Below are positions 48,771 through 58,558 of a DNA stretch of 64,000 bases, one piece after another (position 1 is the first letter of the stretch; every line of letters starts with the position of its first letter). Source of the DNA: Streptococcus mitis (GTDB lineage Bacteria > Bacillota > Bacilli > Lactobacillales > Streptococcaceae); the NCBI RefSeq assembly GCF_016658865.1, contig NZ_CP067992.1, positions 453,001 through 517,000 on the forward strand. Direction: 5' to 3'. Made by a program: the position numbers and the translations under genes. The notes below the pieces were generated by a model. The model did no database searches. It was not told where the DNA came from and worked only from the letters and a program-made list of their open reading frames with translations.

Positions 48771-50042
48771 TCAGATTTTTCGCAAACGGTCGATAGCTTC
48801 CTTTCTTTGAGCCAAAGCCCGTTCATATTTACCAGTATCTTCTGCTTGGAAATAGTGATGATTACGAATTTTTTCTGGCAGATAGTCTTGCTTGACCCAA
48901 TTTCCAGGATAGTTGTGTGGATAGAGATAGTCTTGGGCATTCCCCAGTTCCTTGCTTCCACTGTAGTGTCCATCACGCAGGTGTCGCGGAATAGGCAAGT
49001 ACCCTGATGTTTTGAGGTCAGCAAGTGCCTTATCCATAGCTATATAGGCTGAGTTTGATTTTGGAGAAAGGGCCAAATCAATCACGACATTGGCAATGAG
49101 AATGCGGGCTTCTGGGAAACCAATCTTTTGGGCGGCATTCAGAGCAGTCACGGTATGAATCTGGGCTTCAGGGTTGGCCAAACCGATATCTTCATAGGCG
49201 ATAACGGTCAAGCGACGAGCGAGACTTGGCAAATCACCAGCCTCAATCAAGCGAGCAGCATAGTGAAGACTGGCATCAACATCTGAGCCACGGATGGATT
49301 TTTGCAGGGCTGAGAGGACGTCGTAGTGGCCATCTCCATCCTTATCCATAGTGATGTAGCTCTGCTGCAGGCTATTTTCCATGATATCAAGGGTGATATG
49401 ACGGATGCCCTCGTCATTCTCAGGGGTAGAAAGAACCGCCAAGTCCAGTGAGTTGAAGGCAGAGCGAAGGTCTCCGTTTGTAGAGGTAGCAATGAAATCC
49501 AGCGCATCCTCATCTAGTTCTACTGGAAAATCAAAACCACGTTCAGGGTTATTTAGAGCTATCTGAAGTGCCTCTTTGACGTCTTGGTTAGACAGAGGTT
49601 CCAACTCAAAAATTTGAACACGACTGCGAATGGCAGGAGTGACAGAGAAGAAAGGATTTTCAGTTGTAGCCCCAATCATGATGACTAGTCCACTTTCCAA
49701 GAGAGGCAAAAGGAAGTCTTGCTTGGTTTTATCTAGTCTATGAATCTCGTCTAGTAATAGGACGAGACCACCAGAGAATTTAGCCTCTTCCGCGATTTCT
49801 TGCAGTCGCTTTTTACTATCTACTGTCGCATTGAAAGTTCGAAAGGCATACTTGGTCGTTCCAGCGATGGCAGAGGCAATACTGGTCTTGCCGATTCCCG
49901 GAGGGCCATAGAGAATCATGGAGGACAGGCGGTTGGCTTCCACCATGCGGCGGATAATTTTTCCAGGTCCAACCAGATGCTCCTGACCAATGACCTGGTC
50001 GATGGTTTTAGGGCGCATGCGAAGCGCGAGATTGTCTGGCAT
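48771..50042 (-). CDS. rarA: Replication-associated recombination protein A (RarA/MgsA)
   Basis: 423-aa AAA+ ATPase. N-terminal MRPKTIDQVIGQEHL, Walker A GPPGIGKTSIA, Walker B LVLLLDEIHR, sensor ATTENPFFSV, Arg finger region RSRVQIFELEPL, then the MgsA C-terminal domain with YEDIGLANPEA and YLPIPRHLRDGHY. Acts at stalled replication forks. Full length; upstream of 6S RNA. Confidence 0.95.
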   Translation of the reverse strand: MPDNLALRMRPKTIDQVIGQEHLVGPGKIIRRMVEANRLSSMILYGPPGIGKTSIASAIAGTTKYAFRTFNATVDSKKRLQEIAEEAKFSGGLVLLLDEIHRLDKTKQDFLLPLLESGLVIMIGATTENPFFSVTPAIRSRVQIFELEPLSNQDVKEALQIALNNPERGFDFPVELDEDALDFIATSTNGDLRSAFNSLDLAVLSTPENDEGIRHITLDIMENSLQQSYITMDKDGDGHYDVLSALQKSIRGSDVDASLHYAARLIEAGDLPSLARRLTVIAYEDIGLANPEAQIHTVTALNAAQKIGFPEARILIANVVIDLALSPKSNSAYIAMDKALADLKTSGYLPIPRHLRDGHYSGSKELGNAQDYLYPHNYPGNWVKQDYLPEKIRNHHYFQAEDTGKYERALAQRKEAIDRLRKI

Positions 50043-50157
50043 AACAGTCCTTTCTAACGTGGATTTTCTGATGTATATGTGGTAAGATGGTAGTATCTAT
50101 TTTAGCATATTTCCGAGCAATCGGGGCGATTAAAGAGTCGCATAGAAAGAGGACAAA

Positions 50158-50628
50158 ATGGCAACATATGGATTTTTAGATGTTTTAGAGGAAGAGTTGG
50201 AGAAGAACTTTCCCTTTGACTTTGAGATTAGTTGGGACAAGCGCAATCACGCGGTTGAAGTGAGTTTTCTATTGGAAGCGCAAAACACTGCAGGTGTGGA
50301 GATGGTGGATGAAGATGGGGAGGTTTCGTCAGATGACATTCTCTTTGAAGAAGCAGTTCTTTTCTACAATCCTGCTAAATCAACAGTCAATGAGGAAGAC
50401 TATTTGACGGTTATCCCTTACCTACCTAAAAAAGGTTTTTCTCGTGAGTTTTTAGCTTATTTTGCGCTATTCCTCAAAGATACTGCCGAGGTTGGACTAG
50501 ATGCCCTTATGGACTTTTTGGAAGACCCAGAAGCAGAAGAATTCGTCATGGAATGGAACCAAGAAGTCTTTGAAGAAGGAAAAGTCGGCTTGGAAGAGGG
50601 AGAATTTTACCCTTATCCGAGATACTAG
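50158..50628 (+). CDS. DUF3013 family protein
   Basis: 156-aa acidic protein (MATYGFLDVLEEELEKNFPFDFEISW...), family restricted to Lactobacillales, function unknown. Divergent from rarA, 9 nt before the NUDIX gene. Confidence 0.8.
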   Translation: MATYGFLDVLEEELEKNFPFDFEISWDKRNHAVEVSFLLEAQNTAGVEMVDEDGEVSSDDILFEEAVLFYNPAKSTVNEEDYLTVIPYLPKKGFSREFLAYFALFLKDTAEVGLDALMDFLEDPEAEEFVMEWNQEVFEEGKVGLEEGEFYPYPRY

Positions 50629-50637
50629 GAGTCTAGC

Positions 50638-51066
50638 ATGGAAATAGAACTTACTGATTTTACAGGTTCTAAAATTGCCTTGATTTGTGGAGAAAGCGTC
50701 CTAACTATTTTGCGTGATGACAAGGAAAATATCCCTTGGCCCAATATGTGGGAGTTGCCGGGTGGTGGTCGTGAAGGGGACGAAAGCCCATTTGAATGCG
50801 CGGCGCGTGAAGTTTATGAGGAACTGGGAATTTATTTAAATGAAAACTGCCTGCTCTGGAGCAAGGTTTATCCCAGTATGCTCTTTGAAGGTCGGCAGTC
50901 TGTCTTTATGGTTGGTCAGTTAAGTCAGGATCAGTTTGACAGTATTGTCTTTGGAGATGAAGGACAGGCCTATAAACTGATGAACATTGAGGAATTTCTT
51001 AGTTCCAGTCAAGTTGTCCCTCAGTTGCAAGAGAGAGTAAAAGATTATTTAAAAGTAAGTGATTAG
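50638..51066 (+). CDS. NUDIX hydrolase
   Basis: 142 aa with a complete Nudix box GGREGDESPFECAAREVYEELGI-type helix-loop-helix (about residues 40-62: Gly, Glu, Arg-Glu, Glu-Glu, Gly all present). Hydrolyses a nucleoside diphosphate derivative; substrate unknown. Likely co-transcribed with DUF3013. Confidence 0.88.
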   Translation: MEIELTDFTGSKIALICGESVLTILRDDKENIPWPNMWELPGGGREGDESPFECAAREVYEELGIYLNENCLLWSKVYPSMLFEGRQSVFMVGQLSQDQFDSIVFGDEGQAYKLMNIEEFLSSSQVVPQLQERVKDYLKVSD

Positions 51067-51072
51067 AAAGGA

Positions 51073-51174
51073 TGGTTCGGTTAGATTTCTAAACTGAACC
51101 CGCCCTAAACACTGTGCCAAAAAGATAAACTTCTCTTAGACACAAGCGTCTTCAGAGAATTTCCTATTTTGGCT
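51073..51174 (+). repeat. Two large hairpins before prmA, possible dispersed repeat
   Basis: First hairpin ggttcggttag/ctaaactgaacc (51073-51099). Second, nested: gccaaaa/ttttggc outside, ttctc-tagac-acaagc-gtct-agagaa inside (51116-51173). Neither ends in a clear T run. It resembles small streptococcal repeat elements, but identity is unverified. Confidence 0.45.
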
Positions 51175-51203
51175 TTGTGTTTTACGGGCTTGGTATCTTA
51201 ATA

Positions 51204-52154
51204 ATGGAAACATGGCAAGAGTTAAAAGTTACAGTGAAGCGTGAGGGAGAGGAGCTAGTCTCTAATCTCTTGATTGAGCTGGGAGCGCAAGGTGTTGCGA
51301 TTGAAGACAGTATGGATTATGTGGGGAATGTGGATCGCTTTGGCGAAATTTTCCCAGAGGTCGAGCAGCAAGAAGAAATCGTTGTAACAGCCTACTATCC
51401 TGATACGGTTGATGTGGCAGTGGTTGAGGCAGACTTGCAGGTTCGTTTAGCAGAATTAACGGATTTTATGGACTTGGGAGAGGTCAAAATGGGGACGACT
51501 GCCTTGGCTGAGGAAGACTGGGCAGACAACTGGAAGAAATACTATGAACCAGCTCGCATCACCCATGACTTGACCATCGTGCCGTCTTGGACAGACTATG
51601 AGGCGACTGCTGGAGAAAAGATTATCAAGCTGGATCCTGGTATGGCTTTTGGGACTGGTACCCATCCAACCACTAAGATGAGCCTTTTTGCCTTGGAACA
51701 GGTTCTTCGTGGTGGCGAAACGGTGCTAGATGTGGGGACTGGATCAGGCGTTCTCTCTATTGCTAGCTCGCTACTTGGTGCTAAGGAAATTTTCGCCTAT
51801 GACCTGGATGATGTGGCGGTTCGTGTGGCTCAGGAAAATATTGAGCTCAACCCTGGCATGGAAAATATCCATGTAGCTGCAGGTGATTTGCTTAAGGGAG
51901 TTGAGATTGAGGCAGATGTGATTGTAGCTAATATCTTGGCGGATATCCTCGTTCATCTGACGGATGATGCTTATAGCTTGGTCAAGGATGAAGGCTACCT
52001 GATCATGAGTGGGATTATCAAGGACAAGTGGGACATGGTGCGCGAGTCGGCTGAGTCAGCTGGATTTTTCCTTGAAACCCACATGATTCAAGGGGAGTGG
52101 AATGCCTGTGTCTTTAAGAAAACCAAGGATATTTCAGGTGTGATTGGAGGCTAG
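51204..52154 (+). CDS. prmA: Ribosomal protein L11 methyltransferase
   Basis: 316 aa, the normal length when started at ATG 51204 ([11 protein letters not shown]). SAM-binding motif [21 protein letters not shown] (about 178-198) and the NILADIL motif (about 245). Trimethylates L11. The frame reaches back to 51177 but those codons lie in the hairpin region. Confidence 0.94.
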   Translation: METWQELKVTVKREGEELVSNLLIELGAQGVAIEDSMDYVGNVDRFGEIFPEVEQQEEIVVTAYYPDTVDVAVVEADLQVRLAELTDFMDLGEVKMGTTALAEEDWADNWKKYYEPARITHDLTIVPSWTDYEATAGEKIIKLDPGMAFGTGTHPTTKMSLFALEQVLRGGETVLDVGTGSGVLSIASSLLGAKEIFAYDLDDVAVRVAQENIELNPGMENIHVAAGDLLKGVEIEADVIVANILADILVHLTDDAYSLVKDEGYLIMSGIIKDKWDMVRESAESAGFFLETHMIQGEWNACVFKKTKDISGVIGG

Positions 52155-52155
52155 C

Positions 52156-52899
52156 ATGCAACAGTATTTTGTCAAGGGCAATGCAGTCTCTCCTGTCACC
52201 ATTGAGGACAAGGAAACCAGCAAGCATATGTTTCAGGTCATGCGCTTGAAAGAAGAGGATGAGGTTACTTTGGTCTTTGATGATGGCATTAAGCGCTTGG
52301 CGCGCGTGCTGGATGTGGAAGCACGTCAGTTTGAGTTGGTCCAAGAATTGACTGACAATGTAGAACTACCAGTTCATGTGACTATCGCATCAGGCTTTCC
52401 TAAGGGAGACAAGCTGGAGTTTATTACTCAGAAAGTAACTGAACTGGGTGCCAGCCAAATCTGGGCCTTTCCTGCAGACTGGTCGGTCGCCAAATGGGAT
52501 TGCAAGAAATTGGGCAAAAAAGTTGAAAAACTAGAAAAAATTGCCCTTGGAGCAGCCGAGCAAAGCAAGCGTAACTTCGTTCCAAGCATCAAGCTGTTTG
52601 AGAAAAAGGCAGACTTTCTAGCACAACTGGACCAGTTTGACTCTATCGTAGTGGCCTATGAAGAATCAGCAAAAGAAGGAGAAGCAGCTGCTCTCTTGCA
52701 AGCAGTTGCTGGTCTTAAAAAAGGAGCCAAACTGCTCTTTATCTTTGGTCCAGAAGGCGGTCTCTCACCTGCAGAAATCGAGAGTTTTGAAGCTAAAGGA
52801 GCCGTTTTGGCAGGACTTGGCCCTCGCATTTTGCGAGCAGAAACAGCCCCACTTTACGCCTTAACAGCCCTTAGTGTTTTATTAGAATTAGAGAAATAA
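52156..52899 (+). CDS. rsmE: 16S rRNA m3U1498 methyltransferase
   Basis: 247 aa SPOUT methyltransferase. N-terminal PUA-like part, C-terminal knot motifs LLFIFGPEGGLSPAEIESF and LGPRILRAETAPLYALTAL. ATG 52156 follows ggagg that lies in the prmA tail. Typically paired with prmA in Firmicutes. Confidence 0.94.
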   Translation: MQQYFVKGNAVSPVTIEDKETSKHMFQVMRLKEEDEVTLVFDDGIKRLARVLDVEARQFELVQELTDNVELPVHVTIASGFPKGDKLEFITQKVTELGASQIWAFPADWSVAKWDCKKLGKKVEKLEKIALGAAEQSKRNFVPSIKLFEKKADFLAQLDQFDSIVVAYEESAKEGEAAALLQAVAGLKKGAKLLFIFGPEGGLSPAEIESFEAKGAVLAGLGPRILRAETAPLYALTALSVLLELEK

Positions 52900-52909
52900 G
52901 AGGAAGAAA

Positions 52910-54706
52910 ATGGAACAAAAACACCGTTCAGAATTTCCAGAAAAGGAACTTTGGGATTTAACAGCCCTATACCAAGACCGTGAGGATTTCTTGCGTGCAA
53001 TCGAGAAAGCTCGCGAAGACATCAACCAATTTAGCCGTGACTACAAGGGTAATCTTCATGCTTTTGAGGATTTCGAGAAGGCCTTTGCAGAATTGGAGCA
53101 AATCTACATCCAGATGAGCCATATTGGCAACTATGGCTTTATGCCTCAGACGACAGACTATAGCAATGAAGAATTTGCCAATATTGCCCAAGCTGGGATG
53201 GAATTTGAAACAGATGCTAGTGTAGCCTTGACCTTCTTTGACGATGCCTTGGTGGAAGCTGATGAGGAAGTCTTGGACCGATTGGGTGAGTTGCCACATT
53301 TGACAGCAGCTATTCGTCAGGCCAAAATCAAAAAAGCCCACTATCTAGGGGCTGATGTGGAGAAGGCCTTGACCAATCTCGGTGAAGTTTTCTACAGTCC
53401 GCAGGACATTTACACTAAGATGCGAGCTGGGGATTTCGAAATGGCTGACTTTGAAGCTCATGGTAAGACCTACAAAAACAGCTTTGTTACTTATGAGAAT
53501 TTCTACCAAAATCATGAGGATGCTGAGGTTCGTGATAAATCCTTCCGTTTCTTCTCAGAAGGACTTCGTAAGCACCAAAATACGGCTGCTGCAGCCTATC
53601 TAGCTCAGGTTAAGTCTGAAAAACTCTTGGCAGATATGAAGGGTTACGACTCTGTCTTTGATTATCTTTTGGCTGAGCAAGAAGTGGACCGTGCCATGTT
53701 TGATCGCCAGATTGATCTCATTATGCAGGAATTTTCGCCAGTCGCTCAGAGATACCTCAAGCATGTTGCTAAGGTAAATGGTCTTGAAAAGATGACTTTT
53801 GCAGACTGGAAATTGGACTTGGATAGCGCTCTTAATCCTGAAGTGACTATTGACGACGCCTATGATTTGGTCATGAAGTCGGTAGAACCTTTGGGGCAGG
53901 AATATTGTCAGGAAGTTGCTCGCTATCAAGAAGAGCGCTGGGTGGACTTTGCTGTTAATGGTGGCAAGGATTCTGGCGGTTATGCGGCGGATCCATATCG
54001 TGTCCACCCTTATGTCCTTATGAGCTGGACAGGTCGTTTGAGTGATGTCTATACCTTGATTCATGAGATTGGGCATTCTGGTCAGTTTATCTTTTCTGAC
54101 AACCACCAAAGCTACTTCAATGCCCACATGTCGACCTACTATGTCGAAGCACCGTCAACTTTCAATGAATTGCTTCTCAGTGATTACTTGGAACAGCAGT
54201 CTGACGACCCACGTCAAAAACGTTTCGCTCTTGCTCATCGCTTGACAGATACCTACTTCCATAATTTCATCACCCACCTCTTGGAAGCAGCCTTCCAGCG
54301 TAAGGTTTATACACTGATTGAAGAAGGGGAGACCTTTGGAGCAAGCAAACTTAACAGCATTATGAAGGAAGTCTTGACAGACTTCTGGGGAGATGCCATT
54401 GAAATTGACGACGATGCGGCCTTGACTTGGATGCGCCAAGCTCACTACTATATGGGCTTGTATAGCTATACTTACTCAGCAGGACTTGTCATCTCGACTG
54501 CTGGTTACCTTCATCTGAAACATTCCGAAACTGGAGCTGAAGACTGGCTCAACCTCCTCAAATCAGGTGGCAGCAAGACACCGATTGAGTCAGCCATGAT
54601 TATCGGTGCTGATATCTCAACAGATAAACCACTCCGTGATACCATCCAGTTCTTGTCAGACACAGTTGACCAGATTATCGCCTACAGTGCCCAGTTGGGA
54701 GAGTAG
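52910..54706 (+). CDS. pepF: Oligoendopeptidase F
   Basis: 598-aa M3B metallopeptidase; zinc motif HEIGHSGQ near residue 385 with the distal Glu in VEAPSTFNELL. Cleaves short intracellular peptides. Starts 11 nt after rsmE, probably one transcript with prmA-rsmE. Confidence 0.94.
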   Translation: MEQKHRSEFPEKELWDLTALYQDREDFLRAIEKAREDINQFSRDYKGNLHAFEDFEKAFAELEQIYIQMSHIGNYGFMPQTTDYSNEEFANIAQAGMEFETDASVALTFFDDALVEADEEVLDRLGELPHLTAAIRQAKIKKAHYLGADVEKALTNLGEVFYSPQDIYTKMRAGDFEMADFEAHGKTYKNSFVTYENFYQNHEDAEVRDKSFRFFSEGLRKHQNTAAAAYLAQVKSEKLLADMKGYDSVFDYLLAEQEVDRAMFDRQIDLIMQEFSPVAQRYLKHVAKVNGLEKMTFADWKLDLDSALNPEVTIDDAYDLVMKSVEPLGQEYCQEVARYQEERWVDFAVNGGKDSGGYAADPYRVHPYVLMSWTGRLSDVYTLIHEIGHSGQFIFSDNHQSYFNAHMSTYYVEAPSTFNELLLSDYLEQQSDDPRQKRFALAHRLTDTYFHNFITHLLEAAFQRKVYTLIEEGETFGASKLNSIMKEVLTDFWGDAIEIDDDAALTWMRQAHYYMGLYSYTYSAGLVISTAGYLHLKHSETGAEDWLNLLKSGGSKTPIESAMIIGADISTDKPLRDTIQFLSDTVDQIIAYSAQLGE

Positions 54707-54729
54707 GGGAATAGAAAGGTTGTTCTAGA

Positions 54730-54885
54730 ATGATGTTTATGGATTTGTTAAGCGTCATTCTATTTAGCTTAACTATAGCTATTTTCAAAAATGCCGTTGA
54801 AGGTCGTGATGTTAAATTTGAACTTGCTGTAGAGTTGATATTGATCCTTATTTACTTCATTTTTTATCAGATTGTATTTAATTGA
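54730..54885 (+). CDS. Small two-span membrane peptide
   Basis: 51 aa (MMFMDLLSVILFSLTIAIF..., ...ELILILIYFIFYQIVFN) with two hydrophobic helices separated by a charged KNAVEGRDVKFE loop. aaagg lies upstream at somewhat long spacing. No family recognised. It occupies most of the gap between pepF and the choline-binding protein. Confidence 0.55.
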   Translation: MMFMDLLSVILFSLTIAIFKNAVEGRDVKFELAVELILILIYFIFYQIVFN

Positions 54886-55000
54886 GAGAGCAAGCTATAA
54901 AGAAAATTGAATCTATTTATGGCTAGAGAAGATTCTTTGAAAAATATAAATAGTATGATTCGTATAGATAAGGTAAATATTTTAAAGAAAGGGTAATTTT

Positions 55001-57607
55001 ATGAAAAAGGAACAAGTGTTGATCGGTTTGGGTGTTGCGACTGCAATGGTAACTGCTTTTAACGGTCAGGTACAAGCTGATGAGGTTGTAAATAAACAGT
55101 CGACTAAGTCAACGGTTAACCAATCAGAAACTAAAAAGGATGCTGACGTTTCAGAATCTGATGTAAAAAATGCGGAAATAAAACTGAATCAAACAATTGA
55201 GGAAGAAAAAAATGCTCAGAAGCTTGTTGATAAAATGCAACAAGAGCATGCATCTACTGTGACAAATAAGAACAAGGCAGATGATGCTTTGAAACAAGCA
55301 CAAGAATTTGCTAAACAAGCTAGTCCTGAAAAAATAAAAAATGCAGAAAAGGATCTTGTAGCCAAACAAGTAACTGCCAAGATAACTGAAGATCGGTTGG
55401 CAGGGGCAAAACAAGATGAGAAACAATCCCAAGCAAGTGTTGAGAAACAAGAAACAGTTGTTAATGAGGCAAAAACTCAAGTTAATCAAAGAGCAGTTGA
55501 TGTAAAACAAGCACAAAATAAAGTAACAGAAGCAGAGAAAGCTTTTGATTGGAATACACTACGTGAGATTCAACAAGAAACTGAGAAATTGGATGCGAAA
55601 GTGAAAGCCAACCAAAATAAAGTAAGTTCTTTAACTAATTCAGTATCAAAAGCAGAGCAAGAACGAAAAGCGCTTGTAGAAAGAGGAAATAAGACACGTT
55701 CTACTCTTGAAAAGAATTTAAAATCTGCTGGGGATGAGTTCCACACAGTAACGGTTTCTCATGAGATTAAATCAAATTCTGTTAGTGAAAGTGAGTCTAA
55801 AACTCCTCCACTTGATGAAAAAACTTTCGTAGGAAATGATGGTAAGACCAATTATGTTGCTGCGAACGAAGATGTGAATTTTAGTGGTGAAAGAACAGAA
55901 ACAATTGTTGTAAAATCTAAGGATTATATCCATACCCCTCATGTAGTTGATTATAAGAAAGTTTCTGAATACGTTCGTAACTACTTAATCGAGTTGCGGA
56001 GAATAAATGGCATTGATATTCCAGTTCCACCTGTGACTGATAAGGCTTTGAGATATGGAAAAGCTAGGGCCGACGAAATGGTGGCAAATGACAAACTGTC
56101 ACATGATACAAAACTTAAAAATCAAGATTTTGGTTTTAAGGATGCAACAGAAAATGCTACAGCTGGTTCAGTTCCAGAAAAAAGTGTATTGAGTGAAAAA
56201 GAACTTGCTTATAAAGAGCTTCTATCTTACTTTAATGATTATAGTAATGCATCATTATATGGCGCATCAACTCCGAAAGAAGCAAATACATTTAACTATG
56301 GTCATAGAATTCCCTTGCTTGCTGCATCAGGGACTGGATTTGCTCTTGGAGCATCGTCAAGTAAAAAAACAACTTTTGGAAATTATGGGGTAATGACTTT
56401 TATTAGTGAAGCAAAAGGTGTTTATGATACATTACCAACAGTGATTAGCCCATCTGAAAAAAGAAGCTATGTTTATAATGGTAAGACCTATTATTATAAT
56501 CCAAGCAGTTCATATTTTTTAGCAAGAGCAGAAAATAAAGATGGTGATCCAGACCATAGTGAATTTTATTTTAACGGTAAACGTGTAAAATTCTTACCGA
56601 AGACAACTTTCCGTTATGTTTGGAATGAAATCACACATCCTAAAAATCCAGCTTATACAAAAGCTAAAGAGGCTCTGGATAGTTTCAATCGAAAACAAAA
56701 AAACGAAGAAACTTTAATGAGGGATAAAATTTCATCACTAAACAAAAATCTTACAATTGCTAAAACAACATTGAATACAGATCAAAAAAATCTGGATAAA
56801 ACTAAAAAACGTCTTGCAGACTTAACAAAACAAAATCAGTCCAAGTTCAACGTTTTAAAATCTGCTAAATCTGAGTTGAGTAAACAACAAACAAAGTTAA
56901 ATCTTGCTAAATCTGAACTTTCGAAGCAAGAATCTGAACTAAATCGATTGAAAGCAATCAACAATAATAAATCTCATGCTAGTAAGAATGAGGCACAGTC
57001 ATTAGTCAGTGCTAAAAATGATTTGTTGAAGGCGAAACAACATGTCCTTGCTCTCAAAAATGCTCCAAGAAAACTCGAGGAAGCTAAAAAAAGTTTGATG
57101 ATCGCTAAACAGAAGCTTGAGGAATCTAAAAAAGCACTTGAAAATGCAAATGCTAAACTAAAAAATGCAAAAGTTAAAAAGGAAAATGCTAAGAAAGAAT
57201 ACATCAAAGTATCTGAAGCATTAAAAGTAAGACTTGCTTCCAAAGGAAGTTGGATTCAATCATCTGGTCGTTGGTGGTATAGACATAACAATGGTTCCTA
57301 TACATCTAATGGATGGGAACTAATCAATGGAAAATGGTATCATTTTGATCGCTCGGGTTGGATGCAGACTGGATGGGTTCAATCAGGTAGTTCGTGGTAT
57401 TATCTCAGTGGTTCAGGGGATATGCAAACAGGATGGGTCAAATCAAGTGGCTCATGGTACTATTTGAATAGCTCAGGCTCTATGCAAACTGGATGGTTCA
57501 CTGTTTCAGGGAAATGGTATTATGCTTACAGTTCTGGCGCGTTAGCAGTCAATACAACTACCCCTGATGGATATCATGTCAATTACAATGGGGAATGGAT
57601 TAAATAG
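55001..57607 (+). CDS. Choline-binding surface protein with coiled coils and CAP domain
   Basis: 868 aa. Signal peptide ending NGQVQA (about 26), Lys/Glu-rich coiled coil (about 50-255), a CAP/SCP domain (about 315-465: VSEYVRNYLIELRRINGI, ARADEMVANDKLSHDT, YGVMTFIS), a second coiled coil (about 550-745), then choline-binding repeats (about 748-868, GWELINGKWYHFD, MQTGWVQSGSSWYYL, MQTGWFTVSGKWYY). The plan recalls SEC10/PgrA surface-exclusion proteins but with phosphocholine-anchoring repeats in place of LPXTG. Probably an adhesin or cell-contact protein. aaaggg precedes ATG. Confidence 0.88.
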   Translation: MKKEQVLIGLGVATAMVTAFNGQVQADEVVNKQSTKSTVNQSETKKDADVSESDVKNAEIKLNQTIEEEKNAQKLVDKMQQEHASTVTNKNKADDALKQAQEFAKQASPEKIKNAEKDLVAKQVTAKITEDRLAGAKQDEKQSQASVEKQETVVNEAKTQVNQRAVDVKQAQNKVTEAEKAFDWNTLREIQQETEKLDAKVKANQNKVSSLTNSVSKAEQERKALVERGNKTRSTLEKNLKSAGDEFHTVTVSHEIKSNSVSESESKTPPLDEKTFVGNDGKTNYVAANEDVNFSGERTETIVVKSKDYIHTPHVVDYKKVSEYVRNYLIELRRINGIDIPVPPVTDKALRYGKARADEMVANDKLSHDTKLKNQDFGFKDATENATAGSVPEKSVLSEKELAYKELLSYFNDYSNASLYGASTPKEANTFNYGHRIPLLAASGTGFALGASSSKKTTFGNYGVMTFISEAKGVYDTLPTVISPSEKRSYVYNGKTYYYNPSSSYFLARAENKDGDPDHSEFYFNGKRVKFLPKTTFRYVWNEITHPKNPAYTKAKEALDSFNRKQKNEETLMRDKISSLNKNLTIAKTTLNTDQKNLDKTKKRLADLTKQNQSKFNVLKSAKSELSKQQTKLNLAKSELSKQESELNRLKAINNNKSHASKNEAQSLVSAKNDLLKAKQHVLALKNAPRKLEEAKKSLMIAKQKLEESKKALENANAKLKNAKVKKENAKKEYIKVSEALKVRLASKGSWIQSSGRWWYRHNNGSYTSNGWELINGKWYHFDRSGWMQTGWVQSGSSWYYLSGSGDMQTGWVKSSGSWYYLNSSGSMQTGWFTVSGKWYYAYSSGALAVNTTTPDGYHVNYNGEWIK

Positions 57608-57766
57608 AGAGTTTTGTGCTTTTTAAAAAGATTAATACAAACTCCTATTTTATTCAGTATAGTATAACCATCAAATATAGAGAATTATAACTAATTGCAA
57701 TACATTAAAAATATACAAATTTTGAAAACAATATTGCAACTGATACGAAATTTCCAATCAATTTTC

Positions 57767-57795
57767 TTGAAACCCTTTCCTTCTTTTGATAGACT
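57767..57795 (+). promoter_or_regulatory. Aquaporin promoter
   Basis: -35 ttgaaa (57767-57772), 17 nt, -10 tagact (57790-57795). Confidence 0.5.
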
Positions 57796-57827
57796 AGTAT
57801 CTAGTTTTCGAAAAAAGGAGAAATAAA

Positions 57828-58496
57828 ATGAAAAAATTTGTCGCTGAATTAATCGGTACTTTCATGCTTGTGTTCATTGGGACAGGAGCTGTTGTTTTTG
57901 GAAATGGTCTTGATGGCCTAGGTCACCTTGGAATCGCCTTTGCCTTTGGTCTGGCAATCGTGGTTGCAGCTTACTCAATCGGAACTGTTTCAGGTGCTCA
58001 CTTGAATCCAGCTGTTTCGATCGCTATGTTTGTGAACAAACGTTTGTCATCAAAAGACCTTGTCAACTACATCCTTGGACAAGTAGTTGGCGCTTTCCTT
58101 GCGTCAGCTGCAGTATTCTTCCTCTTGTCTAACTCAGGCATGTCAACTGCTAGCCTTGGTGAAAATGCCTTGGCAAACGGGGTCACTGTCTTTGGTGGTT
58201 TCTTGTTTGAAGTCATCGCAACTTTCTTGTTTGTCTTGGTTATCATGACCGTGACTTCAGAAAGCAAGGGAAATGGAGCGATTGCTGGTTTGGTAATCGG
58301 TTTGTCCTTGATGGCCATGATCCTTGTGGGCTTGAACATCACTGGCCTTTCAGTTAACCCAGCTCGTAGCTTGGCACCAGCTGTCTTGGTAGGTGGTGAA
58401 GCCCTTCAACAAGTATGGATTTTCATCCTTGCCCCAATCGTTGGTGGAGTTCTAGCAGCCCTTGTTGCTAAAAACTTCCTTGGAACAGAAGAATAA
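57828..58496 (+). CDS. aqpZ: Aquaporin (MIP family)
   Basis: 222 aa, six spans and two half-helices. NPA boxes are present as SGAHLNPAVS (about 63-72) and LSVNPARSLAPAV (about 180-192). The short length and GxxNPARS second box point to a water channel rather than the larger glycerol facilitator. Monocistronic. Confidence 0.9.
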   Translation: MKKFVAELIGTFMLVFIGTGAVVFGNGLDGLGHLGIAFAFGLAIVVAAYSIGTVSGAHLNPAVSIAMFVNKRLSSKDLVNYILGQVVGAFLASAAVFFLLSNSGMSTASLGENALANGVTVFGGFLFEVIATFLFVLVIMTVTSESKGNGAIAGLVIGLSLMAMILVGLNITGLSVNPARSLAPAVLVGGEALQQVWIFILAPIVGGVLAALVAKNFLGTEE

Positions 58497-58504
58497 TTGA
58501 AACT

Positions 58505-58546
58505 CAAAAAGCCTTGCTCCTCAACTTGAGGAACAGGGCTTTTTCA
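58505..58546. terminator. Terminator between aquaporin and queF
   Basis: aaaaagcc...ggcttttt with inner ctcctcaa-c-ttgaggaa pairing; can act in both directions. Confidence 0.8.
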
Positions 58547-58558
58547 TTGAGTATGAGT

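Noticed and set aside
57608..57827. Gene in the gap between the choline-binding protein and aquaporin
   Set aside because: Only A+T-rich DNA and the aquaporin promoter are visible.
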